The notes beneath the pieces were generated by a model. It had not been told where the DNA came from. It saw only the letters and a program-made list of their open reading frames with translations, and searched no databases. Both the position numbers and the translations under genes were made by a program. From Mesorhizobium_L sp035547755 (GTDB taxonomy: Bacteria > Pseudomonadota > Alphaproteobacteria > Rhizobiales > Rhizobiaceae), in contig DASZUG010000027.1 in NCBI GenBank assembly GCA_035547755.1, positions 1-64,000 of the forward strand: 64,000 nucleotides of DNA, given 5' to 3'. This document shows, one piece after another, positions 43,893-51,843 of this stretch. Numbering within the stretch: position 1 is the first letter of the stretch; the number at the start of each line of letters is the position of its first letter.

Positions 43893-44324
43893 ATGGGACG
43901 GCGCGCTTCATTTATTGCCGCGGCATTGGCCGGAACGATCCTCGCGGCGGCTTTTTCCGCCCTGCCGGCATCGGCCGGGACCGACATCGGGGTCATCATG
44001 AACCAGGCGAAAATCCTGAAGCTCTCCCGGCCGGCGGATACGATCGTCGTCGGCAATCCGGCGATCGCGGACGCCTCTGTCCAGGATCCGAGCACGATCG
44101 TCCTCACCGGCAAGGGATTCGGCGTCACCAATCTCGTCGTCCTCGATAAGTCCGGCAGCCCGATCGTCGACGCGCAGGTGGTGGTGTCGCGACATGACGC
44201 CGATTCCGTCAGGATCTATCGCCGCTCGCAGGTCCAGACGCTTTCCTGCACGCCCTATTGCGAGGGCGCCTACAAGAATGCGGCCGAGAAGGTGTCCGAA
44301 CAGGAAATGAACGCGACGCAGTAA
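43893..44324 (+). CDS. Small secretin N-terminal-like pilus assembly protein
   Basis: 143 aa from the ATG after GGAGGTCCCG. Sec signal peptide 1-27 (ending ASA). The rest matches the pilus-assembly N-terminal domain found at the start of CpaC (MNQAKILKLSRPADTIVVGN and DPSTIVLTGKGFGVTNLVVLD) but no secretin domain follows. A short tail carries two cysteines (SCTPYCEG). It probably works in the periplasm near the CpaC channel. Divergent from the pilin and followed by TadE-like genes. Confidence 0.85.
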   Translation: MGRRASFIAAALAGTILAAAFSALPASAGTDIGVIMNQAKILKLSRPADTIVVGNPAIADASVQDPSTIVLTGKGFGVTNLVVLDKSGSPIVDAQVVVSRHDADSVRIYRRSQVQTLSCTPYCEGAYKNAAEKVSEQEMNATQ

Positions 44325-44360
44325 CGAAGGACCTGACGTTGGGCCTTTCATGGCTACAGT

Positions 44361-44460
44361 GCGTCCTTCGAGGCTCGCTTCGCTCGCGCCTCTGGTTGAG
44401 GGAATCAGGCGCCAGCGGTCCTAATCCTGAGGCGCCCGCGAAGCGGGCCTCGAAGGACGC
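44361..44460. repeat. 100-base intergenic palindrome
   Basis: Begins GCGTCCTTCGAGGC and ends GCCTCGAAGGACGC; the arms of about 40 bases match with a few differences (CTCGCTTCGCTCGCGCC against CCCGCTTCGCGGGCGCC) around a short loop. This class of palindrome (CGTCCTTCGAGGC...GCCTC) is frequent between genes in alphaproteobacteria. Lies between the CpaC-N-like gene and tadE. Confidence 0.88.
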
Positions 44461-44605
44461 ATTGCAACGGCGAAGGGATCGAGCGTCGGAGATTTTAACA
44501 AAGGATTACCTGAAGCGTCCGCTTTTTAACGGCGATCAAAACCGGAGTTCAATGGCTTTCCGATAAAGGAACATCGTACCAATTCACAGCGCGGCGGGGG
44601 TAGGC

Positions 44606-45184
44606 ATGCGCGCCTGGAAAGTCGATAAAAAGGCAGCCGCTCGCGGTAAAGCCGGAAAGAGCTCCCTGGCGGCGCGGTTCCTCAGGGATCGCCGCGGCAC
44701 GACCGCTATCGAGTTCGTCATCCTGGCGATCCCCTTCTCGCTTCTCGTCTTCGCCATCCTGGAAAGCTGCGTGGCCTTCGCGGCGCAGCAGGTGCTCGCC
44801 AACACGGCTGACAAGGTCGCGCGGGAATTGCGGACAGGCCAATACACGCCGGCGACGCTCGCGCCGGGACAAATCCGTTCGATGCTCTGTACGCCCATCC
44901 AGATCATGGTGCCAACAGGCTGCCCGAACCTCATCATCGATCTCGAGCAATACCAGACCTTTGCCGACGCGGCCCAGGTGCGGATCAAATACGCCAACGG
45001 CGATCTCGACACCTCCGGTTTCAAGATCGATCCGGGCGGCACCGGCACGAAGAACATGCTGCGGGTCTTCTACGAATGGCCGATCATGACCCCTTTCATG
45101 AGCGCCGTCATGGGGAACCCGAACCTCCCGGAAGGGAGGACCCTGCTCTTCGCATCCGTCACGTGGCAAAACGAACCCTATTGA
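44606..45184 (+). CDS. tadE: TadE-family pseudopilin
   Basis: 192 aa. A basic N-terminus leads to DRRG followed by TTAIEFVILAIPFSLLVFAI: a prepilin-peptidase site (glycine then hydrophobic helix with glutamate at +5), as in TadE. The C-terminal two thirds are soluble and carry CTPIQIMVPTGC. Processed by CpaA, it assists pilus assembly. Ten bases before the next TadE-like gene, so probably co-transcribed. Confidence 0.9.
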   Translation: MRAWKVDKKAAARGKAGKSSLAARFLRDRRGTTAIEFVILAIPFSLLVFAILESCVAFAAQQVLANTADKVARELRTGQYTPATLAPGQIRSMLCTPIQIMVPTGCPNLIIDLEQYQTFADAAQVRIKYANGDLDTSGFKIDPGGTGTKNMLRVFYEWPIMTPFMSAVMGNPNLPEGRTLLFASVTWQNEPY

Positions 45185-45193
45185 GAGCGCGAC

Positions 45194-45862
45194 GTGAAAA
45201 CTCCGGCAAAAATGACGAGAAATGGTTTTCGGCGTTCGGCCTCATGGGGCGCGGCAGTTGTCACATTCATCCGTGATCTGCTGTCGGACCGGAAAGGCGT
45301 CGCGGCGGTCGAGTTCGCGCTGATCGCGCCGCTGCTTCTGGCGCTCTATTTCCTCACGGTCGAGTTCACCCAGGGCATCGACACCAACAAGAGGGTCGGC
45401 CGCATCGCCAGCATGACGGCGGATCTCATCACCCAGCAGAACGGCTCGACCACGCAGGCGGATGTCGACGCCATCCTGCAGATCGGCGAAGCGATCCTGC
45501 AGCCCTATAATCGCAGCCTTCCGACGATCACCGCCACGGCCGTCCAGATGACGAACGACGCCACGCCCCGCGCGCAGGTGGTCTGGGAGAGACAGTTGAA
45601 CAACGGCGCCGCCGGCGTGGGACCGGACAAGCCGGGAACTTTCATCACGACCATTCCCGCCAACCTGATGGTCCAAGGCAGTTTCCTGATCCGCGTCGAG
45701 GCGCATCTGAATTACGAACCCATCATCGCCTGGGCGGCGACAAACAAGGCTTCCCTCGGCCTTGCAGCCGCCTTTTCAAGCCTCAATATGGACGAGACCT
45801 ATTATCTCAGGCCGCGCATGAGCCAGACTATCACCTGCGCGGACTGCAACCCGTCCAGCTAG
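45194..45862 (+). CDS. Second TadE/TadF-like pseudopilin
   Basis: 222 aa, GTG start nine bases after tadE. DRKG followed by VAAVEFALIAPLLLALYFL is a prepilin-peptidase site like that of TadE; the soluble part contains MTADLITQQNG and ends in ITCADCNPSS with a cysteine pair. The larger TadG with a von Willebrand A domain is not encoded in the window. TadE, TadF and TadG all work in the machine; this one is closest to TadF in length, which is a tentative assignment. Confidence 0.85.
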   Translation: MKTPAKMTRNGFRRSASWGAAVVTFIRDLLSDRKGVAAVEFALIAPLLLALYFLTVEFTQGIDTNKRVGRIASMTADLITQQNGSTTQADVDAILQIGEAILQPYNRSLPTITATAVQMTNDATPRAQVVWERQLNNGAAGVGPDKPGTFITTIPANLMVQGSFLIRVEAHLNYEPIIAWAATNKASLGLAAAFSSLNMDETYYLRPRMSQTITCADCNPSS

Positions 45863-45928
45863 TTGAGTTGCCTTCCCCGGCTTTCGCTCCTATGTCTCGG
45901 CAATCGGTATCCACACCATGATGGCGGC

Positions 45929-47173
45929 ATGGCACGCGCCTTTCTCTTCGTTCTCGATTCCTTCGGCATAGGCGGCGCGCCGGATGCCCCGCGCTTCGGC
46001 GACGAGGGTTCCGACACGCTCGGCCATATCGCGGCGGCCTGCGCAAGGGGCGAAGCCGACCGCAAGGGGTTGCGGGGCGGACCGCTCCAACTTCCCAATA
46101 TGGCGGCGCTGGGCCTCGCCACCGCGGCCGGACTTGCAACCGGCCGGTCCGATACCTCCTTCCTGCCTTTGATCGAACGGCCATCCGGCTTCCATGGCGC
46201 CGCGGAAGAGATCTCCAGCGGCAAGGACACCCCCTCCGGCCACTGGGAAATCGCCGGCGTGCCCGTGCCGTTCGACTGGGGCTATTTCCCTGAGACAGTC
46301 CCCTCCTTCCCCGAGGAACTGGTGGGGGTCATCATTCGCCAAGGCGGCGTTCCCGGCATATTGGGCAATTGCCACGCCTCGGGCACCGAGATTATCGAGC
46401 GGTTGGGAGAAGAGCACATCCGAACGGGAAAACCGATCTGCTACACCTCGGCGGATTCCGTGCTCCAGATCGCGGCGCATGAGGCGCATTTCGGGCTGGA
46501 GCGGCTCTATCAACTTTGCGCAACCGTAAGGAAGCTGGTCGATCCCTTGAACATCGGCCGTGTCATCGCGCGGCCGTTCGTCGGCGAGAAGGCGGGCGAT
46601 TTCGAGCGCACGGCGAACCGCCGCGATTTCGCCGTTCCGCCGCCGGAGCCGACCCTTCTCGACCGCGTGACGGAGCACGGGCGCAAGGTCATCGGCATCG
46701 GCAAGATCGGCGACATCTTCGCCCATCGCGGGGTGGGTGAAGTGCGAAAGGGCGCCGGGAACATGGCGCTGTTCGATGCCGCGCTGGGCGCCATGGACGA
46801 TGCGGGAGACGGCGATCTCGTCTTCGCCAATTTCGTCGATTTCGACACGGTCTACGGCCACAGGCGCGATATCGCCGGCTATGCCGCCGCGCTCGAGGCC
46901 TTCGACCGGCGCCTTCCCGAAGCCGTCTCCAGGCTGAGGCGCGGCGACATGCTCATCCTCACCGCCGATCATGGCTGCGATCCCTCATGGCGCGGCACGG
47001 ACCATACACGCGAGCGCGTGCCTGTCATCGGGACCGGTCCGGGCCTTGCCAGCGTCCCGATCGGCTTGAGGCAGAGTTTCGCGGATATAGGCGAGACCGT
47101 GGCGGCGCATCTCGGCCTGCCGCGCGGCCGCCATGGGAAATCCTTTCTCGACCTCCTCACGTCAAATGCCTGA
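45929..47173 (+). CDS. deoB: Phosphopentomutase
   Basis: 414 aa from MARAFLFVLDSFG. Alkaline-phosphatase superfamily: the metal site DSFGIGGAPDA, the phosphorylated threonine in DTPSGHWE (about residue 101), and the second metal cluster in TADHGCDPSWRGTDHTRE. Interconverts ribose-1- and ribose-5-phosphate in nucleoside salvage. It follows the Tad genes on the same strand with a gap of 66 bases and overlaps mutM by eight bases. Confidence 0.96.
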   Translation: MARAFLFVLDSFGIGGAPDAPRFGDEGSDTLGHIAAACARGEADRKGLRGGPLQLPNMAALGLATAAGLATGRSDTSFLPLIERPSGFHGAAEEISSGKDTPSGHWEIAGVPVPFDWGYFPETVPSFPEELVGVIIRQGGVPGILGNCHASGTEIIERLGEEHIRTGKPICYTSADSVLQIAAHEAHFGLERLYQLCATVRKLVDPLNIGRVIARPFVGEKAGDFERTANRRDFAVPPPEPTLLDRVTEHGRKVIGIGKIGDIFAHRGVGEVRKGAGNMALFDAALGAMDDAGDGDLVFANFVDFDTVYGHRRDIAGYAAALEAFDRRLPEAVSRLRRGDMLILTADHGCDPSWRGTDHTRERVPVIGTGPGLASVPIGLRQSFADIGETVAAHLGLPRGRHGKSFLDLLTSNA

Positions 47174-48059
47174 ACTTCCGGAAGTCGAAACGGTCCGGCG
47201 CGGCCTGCAACCGGTGCTGGAAGGCGCACGCATCCAATCCGTCACGCTGAGGCGCCCCGATCTGCGCTTTCCGCTGCCGGAGAATTTCGCCGGCCGGCTC
47301 ACCGGTCACAAGGTCGTCAGCCTGTCGCGGCGCGCGAAATTTCTCGTCATCCAGCTGGACAATGGCCTGTCGCTGATCTGCCATCTCGGAATGTCCGGTT
47401 CGTTCAGGATCGAAGGAGAAGGCTCCTCCGGCACGCCCGGCGAATTCCATCATGAGCGGTCGAAGGACGAGGCCCATGATCATGTGATCCTGCACGTTCT
47501 CTCGGCTGACGGGCGTGAAGGAAAAATCATCTTCAACGATCCACGCCGGTTCGGCTTCATGCTCTTCGCGGAGAAGGACGCGCTCGGCACGCATCCGATG
47601 ATGGCCGGGCTCGGCATCGAACCGACAGGCAACGCGCTCGACGGCAAGCTTCTGTCCGACCTGTTCAAGGGAAAGAAGGCGCCGCTCAAGGCCGCGCTGA
47701 TGGACCAGAGGCTGATAGCGGGGCTCGGCAACATCTATGCCTGCGAGGCCTTGTGGCGGGCGCGCCTGTCGCCGCGGCGCGCCGCGGGCACGCTCTCGGT
47801 CACGGATGGAAAAGCGTCCAAACGGGCGGATCAACTGGCCGAGGCGATCAGGACCGTCATCGCGGACGCCATCGGCGCCGGGGGATCGTCGCTCCGCGAC
47901 TATGTGCGCGCCGACGGCTCGCTTGGCTATTTCCAGCATTCCTTCGATGTCTATGACCGCGAGGACAAGCCCTGCCACCATGCCGATTGCGGCGGCACGG
48001 TAAAACGCATCGTGCAGTCGGGCCGTTCGACCTTCTATTGCCCGCATTGCCAGCGATAG
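47166..48059 (+). CDS. mutM: Bifunctional DNA-formamidopyrimidine glycosylase / AP lyase
   Basis: 297 aa. N-terminal MPELPEVETVRRGL provides the catalytic Pro and Glu after removal of Met; the lysine segment SRRAKFLVIQL and the H2TH region GLGNIYACEALWRARLSP follow; the C-terminal zinc finger is C-x4-C...CPHC (CHHADC, YCPHCQR). It removes 8-oxoguanine and formamidopyrimidines. It overlaps deoB by eight bases, giving a coupled pair; a GTG or earlier ATG start at 47133 would extend it with non-family sequence. Confidence 0.97.
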   Translation: MPELPEVETVRRGLQPVLEGARIQSVTLRRPDLRFPLPENFAGRLTGHKVVSLSRRAKFLVIQLDNGLSLICHLGMSGSFRIEGEGSSGTPGEFHHERSKDEAHDHVILHVLSADGREGKIIFNDPRRFGFMLFAEKDALGTHPMMAGLGIEPTGNALDGKLLSDLFKGKKAPLKAALMDQRLIAGLGNIYACEALWRARLSPRRAAGTLSVTDGKASKRADQLAEAIRTVIADAIGAGGSSLRDYVRADGSLGYFQHSFDVYDREDKPCHHADCGGTVKRIVQSGRSTFYCPHCQR

Positions 48060-48110
48060 GATACGCAATCCTTGGGGTCCTGATCCCGAATTGATGTAGA
48101 GGTGTTTTCC

Positions 48111-48884
48111 ATGAGCCATGAAACCATCCTGGTGGAGACCCGAGGCAAGGTCGGCCTCATCACGCTCAACAGGCCAAAGGCCCTCAACGCGCTCAACTCG
48201 CAGGTTCTCGCGGATGTCGTAAACGCGGCGCAGGCCTTCGATGCGGATCCTGCCATCGGCGCGGTCGTCATTACCGGCTCCGAAAAGGCCTTCGCCGCGG
48301 GCGCCGATATCAAGGAAATGCAGCCGAAGAGCTACATCGACGCCTATATGGAGGACTTTTTCGCCGGCTGGGAGGCTCTGACCCGCGTCCGCAAGCCGAT
48401 CATCGCCGCCGTGGCGGGCTATGCGCTTGGCGGCGGCTGCGAACTTGCGATGATGTGCGATTTTATCATCGCCGCGGAAAACGCCAAATTCGGCCAGCCC
48501 GAAATCACGCTCGGCGTGATGCCCGGCATGGGCGGCTCGCAGAGGCTCACCCGCTTCGTCGGCAAATCCAAGGCCATGGACATGTGCCTGACCGGCCGGA
48601 TGATGGATGCCGCCGAGGCGGAGCGGTCGGGCCTCGTGTCGCGCGTGGTGCCGGTGGAGAAGCTTCTTGAGGAGGCCCTGAAGGCCGCGGAAAGGATCGC
48701 GGGCTTTTCGCTCCCCGCCGTGATGATGGCGAAGGAGGCGGTCAACCGGTCCTATGAAACGACGCTTTCGGAAGGATTGCGCTTCGAGCGCCGCGTCTTC
48801 CACTCCATGTTCGCGCTGGAGGACCAAAAGGAAGGGATGGCCGCCTTTTCCGAAAAGCGCCAACCGGCCTTCCGCAACCGCTGA
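48111..48884 (+). CDS. Enoyl-CoA hydratase
   Basis: 257 aa from MSHETILVETRG (GAGGTG six bases upstream). Crotonase fold: oxyanion-hole segment FAAGADIKEM and GYALGGGCELAM, with catalytic glutamates at 111 and 131 (FGQPEITLGVMPG). It hydrates trans-2-enoyl-CoA in fatty-acid beta-oxidation. The mutM-enoyl-CoA hydratase-rpsT order is typical of this order of bacteria. An alternative start at 48102 is less likely. Confidence 0.95.
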   Translation: MSHETILVETRGKVGLITLNRPKALNALNSQVLADVVNAAQAFDADPAIGAVVITGSEKAFAAGADIKEMQPKSYIDAYMEDFFAGWEALTRVRKPIIAAVAGYALGGGCELAMMCDFIIAAENAKFGQPEITLGVMPGMGGSQRLTRFVGKSKAMDMCLTGRMMDAAEAERSGLVSRVVPVEKLLEEALKAAERIAGFSLPAVMMAKEAVNRSYETTLSEGLRFERRVFHSMFALEDQKEGMAAFSEKRQPAFRNR

Positions 48885-48903
48885 AACGGAGAGACAAACG
48901 CCG

Positions 48904-48932
48904 TTGACGGGGGCGGCAAGCTGCTCTATAAG
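48904..48932 (+). promoter_or_regulatory. Sigma-70 type promoter of rpsT
   Basis: TTGACG (48904-48909), 17-base spacer, TATAAG (48927-48932): near-consensus for housekeeping sigma. Located 20 bases after the enoyl-CoA hydratase stop and 86 before the rpsT start. Confidence 0.8.
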
Positions 48933-48945
48933 CCGCGCAACCTGA

Positions 48946-48973
48946 GGCGGCCAATGGCCGCCCGTCTGTTTTT
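48946..48973 (+). promoter_or_regulatory. Hairpin with U-tract in the rpsT leader
   Basis: A 7-bp stem GGCGGCC / GGCCGCC with loop AAT (48946-48962), then CGTCTG and TTTTT (48969-48973), lies between the rpsT promoter and the rpsT start. The proposed transcript would begin near 48939, so the hairpin is at its very 5' end. It can also serve as the terminator of the upstream gene. Whether it attenuates rpsT is not decided by sequence. Confidence 0.5.
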
Positions 48974-49017
48974 ATGCCCGCTCATAGCAGGCTCCATTCT
49001 GATCGAAGAGAGGCATC

Positions 49018-49284
49018 ATGGCCAACACGTCCTCGGCCAAGAAAGCGACGCGCAAGATCGAGCGCCGCACCGCAGTCAACCGCATCCGCCGCTCGCGCAT
49101 CCGTTCTTTCGTGCGCAAGGTGGAGGAAGCGCTCGCCGCCGGCGACAAGGCCGCGGCCGAAGCCGCGCTGAAGTTCGCGCAGCCGGAACTGATGCGCGCC
49201 GCCGGCAAGGGAGTGGTTCACAAGAATACCGCGTCGAGGAAAGTTTCGCGGCTCACCAAAAGGGTGAAATCGCTCTCTGCCTGA
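49018..49284 (+). CDS. rpsT: 30S ribosomal protein S20
   Basis: 88 aa, very basic, three long helices: MANTSSAKKATRKIERR is the conserved S20 start and HKNTASRKVSRLTKRV the conserved C-terminus. It binds 16S rRNA early in small-subunit assembly. It has a promoter at 48904 and a terminator at 49317, so it is an independent transcription unit, directly before the dnaA region as in related genomes. Confidence 0.98.
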   Translation: MANTSSAKKATRKIERRTAVNRIRRSRIRSFVRKVEEALAAGDKAAAEAALKFAQPELMRAAGKGVVHKNTASRKVSRLTKRVKSLSA

Positions 49285-49316
49285 CAGAGCGCTCCGCCTT
49301 TTCCGGATTACCGATG

Positions 49317-49347
49317 AACCCGGCACGACTTGCCGGGTTTTTTATTT
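49317..49347 (+). terminator. Rho-independent terminator of rpsT
   Basis: A perfect 9-bp stem AACCCGGCA / TGCCGGGTT with loop CGACT, continuing into TTTTTATTT. Starts 33 bases after the rpsT stop. Confidence 0.92.
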
Positions 49348-50094
49348 GCCGCGCAACGGCTTGCAAGAGGTTGGACGCTCGCCTCTCCTCGCCAACGTTT
49401 TGTTTTGCCGGATGTTAATCCCGACGGCAAAAGAATCATTCTTCAAGCGTCATTTTTCCCTTCGATACAGCACATAAAAAGTGCTTTTCTTTCATGCATT
49501 TATGCAGGCTCCCGAATGCGGCGGTACGGATGAACGGGCAGGCCCGTACCCACGGCTTTGTCAAGCGCTTTTTTGTGATTATTTTTCCCAACGCGCAACA
49601 TTTTTGCATCAGGCGGGAAAGGTTTTGAATCGAAAGGCTTTATCCGATTCCGGCCTTTTGACAGAGACGGAGCGAGGGCGGCGCCAAGCACCGTTTCTTA
49701 AAAATCTCTTAGCCGCGCCCTTGCCCTTCCCGTCTCGTTTTTTGTAGTGTCGGCGCGTGGAGAGGGCGTGGGTTTTTCGGCCCGGCTATCATCGAAAATA
49801 GTCAGCCAACATGGCGGATTTTGGGTTGTGGACAAGCTCCGCGACGGTAGTTCGTGCGCTTTCGACATGGAAGGGGTATCACCGCGAGCAGCGGCTTATA
49901 GACTTGGCCATCGGCCGAGAATGGGGATTTTTTGCCGGTCAATGGCCGGGACAACGCGGCAAGATATTGAACGAACCGAAACGGAAAGGGGAAAGGCGTC
50001 GGACTGATTTTGCGAAAATCGTTACGGGGGTGCTTCCGGCACAAAGGGAAACAAGGCGGAAGCGGGCGGGCGCGACTTAACAGGGAAGCAATAG
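49348..50094 (+). other. Large AT-rich region upstream of dnaA (possible origin/dnaA control region)
   Basis: 747 bases without a supported gene. GC content is visibly lower, with A/T runs such as TTTCTTAAAAATCTCTTA (49695-49712). It contains one good DnaA-box match on the minus strand, TTGTCCACA (49827-49835; fits TTNTNCACA), three GANTC sites (49433, 49627, 49646) which are CcrM methylation targets, and short inverted repeats (49469-49485). One box is too few to call an origin; it certainly includes the dnaA promoter. Small open frames in it overlap in several phases and have no family marks. Confidence 0.5.
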
Positions 50095-51645
50095 ATGCAA
50101 AGCGGCATTCAAAGGCAGTCCATCGAGGGCATGCCTCTTTCAACGGATTTGGCTGAGGGGAGGATGATGGCCGAAGATGGTTCAGTCGAAGCCGAAAAGA
50201 TTTTTGAGCGCGTCAAGGCGCAATTGAAGGCCCGGCTCGGAAGCGAGGTCTATTCGAGCTGGTTCGGAAGAATGAAGCTGGCGGAATATTCAAAGGGGCA
50301 GGTCCGCATTTCCGTTCCGACCGCATTTCTGAGGCAGTGGATCAACGGGCATTATCTCGACATCATCCAGGAGCTCTGGAAAAAGGAAGACGGGAGCATC
50401 CTCAAGATAGAGTTCATCGTCCGCTCCGCGACACGCGCCTGTCGTACAGCGCCCGAAGCCGAACCGCCGGCAGCGAGGAAAAACGAGGCGAGACGGCCCG
50501 CGGCATCCCTTTTCTCGGCAAATGGCGCTCCACAGCGCGCCGAGCGCGCGGTATTGTCCCGTTCGCCCCGGCCTTCGGATACCGAGACCCGCCGCAACGT
50601 CATCGGTTCGCCGCTCGACAATCGCTACACCTTCCAATCCTTCGTCGAGGGCCCATCGAACAGGGTCGCTTTCGCGGCGGCCCGCGCCGTCGCTGAACAA
50701 GGATCGACGGCGGTCCGATTCAATCCGCTGTTCATCCATGCGTCGGTGGGTCTCGGAAAGACACATCTCCTGCAGGCGATCGCCGCGGAATCCCTCATGC
50801 GCAATGCGCAGGCGCGCGTCGTCTATCTGACGGCGGAATATTTCATGTGGCGTTTCGCGACCGCCATCCGCGACAACAATGCGCTCACCTTGAAGGAGCA
50901 GTTGCGGGATATCGATCTTCTGATCATCGACGACATGCAATTCCTGCAGGGAAAGTCGATCCAGCATGAATTCTGCCACCTGATCAACATGCTGCTCGAT
51001 AGCGCCAAGCAGGTCGTGGTCGCGGCGGACCGGCCGCCCTCTGAGCTGGAATCGCTCGAACCGCGCGTCAGATCGAGGCTTAATGGCGGGGTCGCGCTCG
51101 AAATGTCCGCACCGGACTACGGGATGCGGCTTTCCATGCTGAAACAGCGGCTCGAAGCCGCGAGGCTCGATGATGCCGGCCTCGATATTTCGGTAGATAT
51201 TCTCGAACATGTCGCGCAGATCGTCGCCGGCAGCGGACGGGAACTCGAAGGGGCCTTCAACCAGCTGCTGTTCCGCCGCTCCTTCGAGCCGATCACCATC
51301 GAGCGCATCGACGAAGTGCTCGGCCATATCTATCGCTCGGGCGAGCCGAAGCGCGTGAGGATCGAAGATATCCAGCGGATCGTGGCGCGCCACTACAACG
51401 TGTCGAAGACGGAACTCCTGTCGAACCGCCGCACCCGAACCATCGTCAAGCCGAGGCAGGTGGCGATGTATCTCTCCAAAGTGATGACGCCGCGCTCGCT
51501 GCCGGAAATCGGGCGCCGTTTCGGCGGCCGCGACCACACGACCGTCTTGCATGCTGTACGCAAGATCGAGGATCAGTCTGGCGCCGATACGAGCCTCGCG
51601 CAGGAAATCGAGCTGTTGAAACGCCTGATCAGCGATCAGGCCTAG
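50095..51645 (+). CDS. dnaA: Chromosomal replication initiator protein DnaA
   Basis: 516 aa. Domain I (about 30-110), a Pro/Ala/Arg linker, AAA+ domain III with Walker A SVGLGKT at 217-223 (HASVGLGKTHLL; the usual GG is AS), Walker B LLIIDDMQFLQ and sensor segments, and domain IV with the DnaA-box-binding helix GRDHTTVLHA at 478-487. The ATG at 50095 has GGGAAG six bases upstream; in-frame ATGs at 50131, 50164 and 50167 could serve and would remove 12-24 residues. It opens oriC; dnaN and recF follow, the common order. Confidence 0.97.
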   Translation: MQSGIQRQSIEGMPLSTDLAEGRMMAEDGSVEAEKIFERVKAQLKARLGSEVYSSWFGRMKLAEYSKGQVRISVPTAFLRQWINGHYLDIIQELWKKEDGSILKIEFIVRSATRACRTAPEAEPPAARKNEARRPAASLFSANGAPQRAERAVLSRSPRPSDTETRRNVIGSPLDNRYTFQSFVEGPSNRVAFAAARAVAEQGSTAVRFNPLFIHASVGLGKTHLLQAIAAESLMRNAQARVVYLTAEYFMWRFATAIRDNNALTLKEQLRDIDLLIIDDMQFLQGKSIQHEFCHLINMLLDSAKQVVVAADRPPSELESLEPRVRSRLNGGVALEMSAPDYGMRLSMLKQRLEAARLDDAGLDISVDILEHVAQIVAGSGRELEGAFNQLLFRRSFEPITIERIDEVLGHIYRSGEPKRVRIEDIQRIVARHYNVSKTELLSNRRTRTIVKPRQVAMYLSKVMTPRSLPEIGRRFGGRDHTTVLHAVRKIEDQSGADTSLAQEIELLKRLISDQA

Positions 51646-51843
51646 CCGATTCAAGGCGGCGGGAACGGCTTCCCGTCGCGTTATCCCCAGAAACGGGGAA
51701 AGGGCAATCCCGCAGGCCATGCGAGACTTGCCTTTGCCACGATTTTCCTGTCAGTTGGGCCGAATTCTGGCTGTTTTCCAGTTGTTCCAGGCCATCCCGC
51801 CTGCCCTGAAACGGCCACTCCTGAAGAACGAGATCGGTTCGTC

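Noticed and set aside
49747..50080. Open frames upstream of dnaA (49747-50007 and 49811-50080)
   Set aside because: They overlap in different phases, lack ribosome-binding sites, and the translations have no recognisable features.
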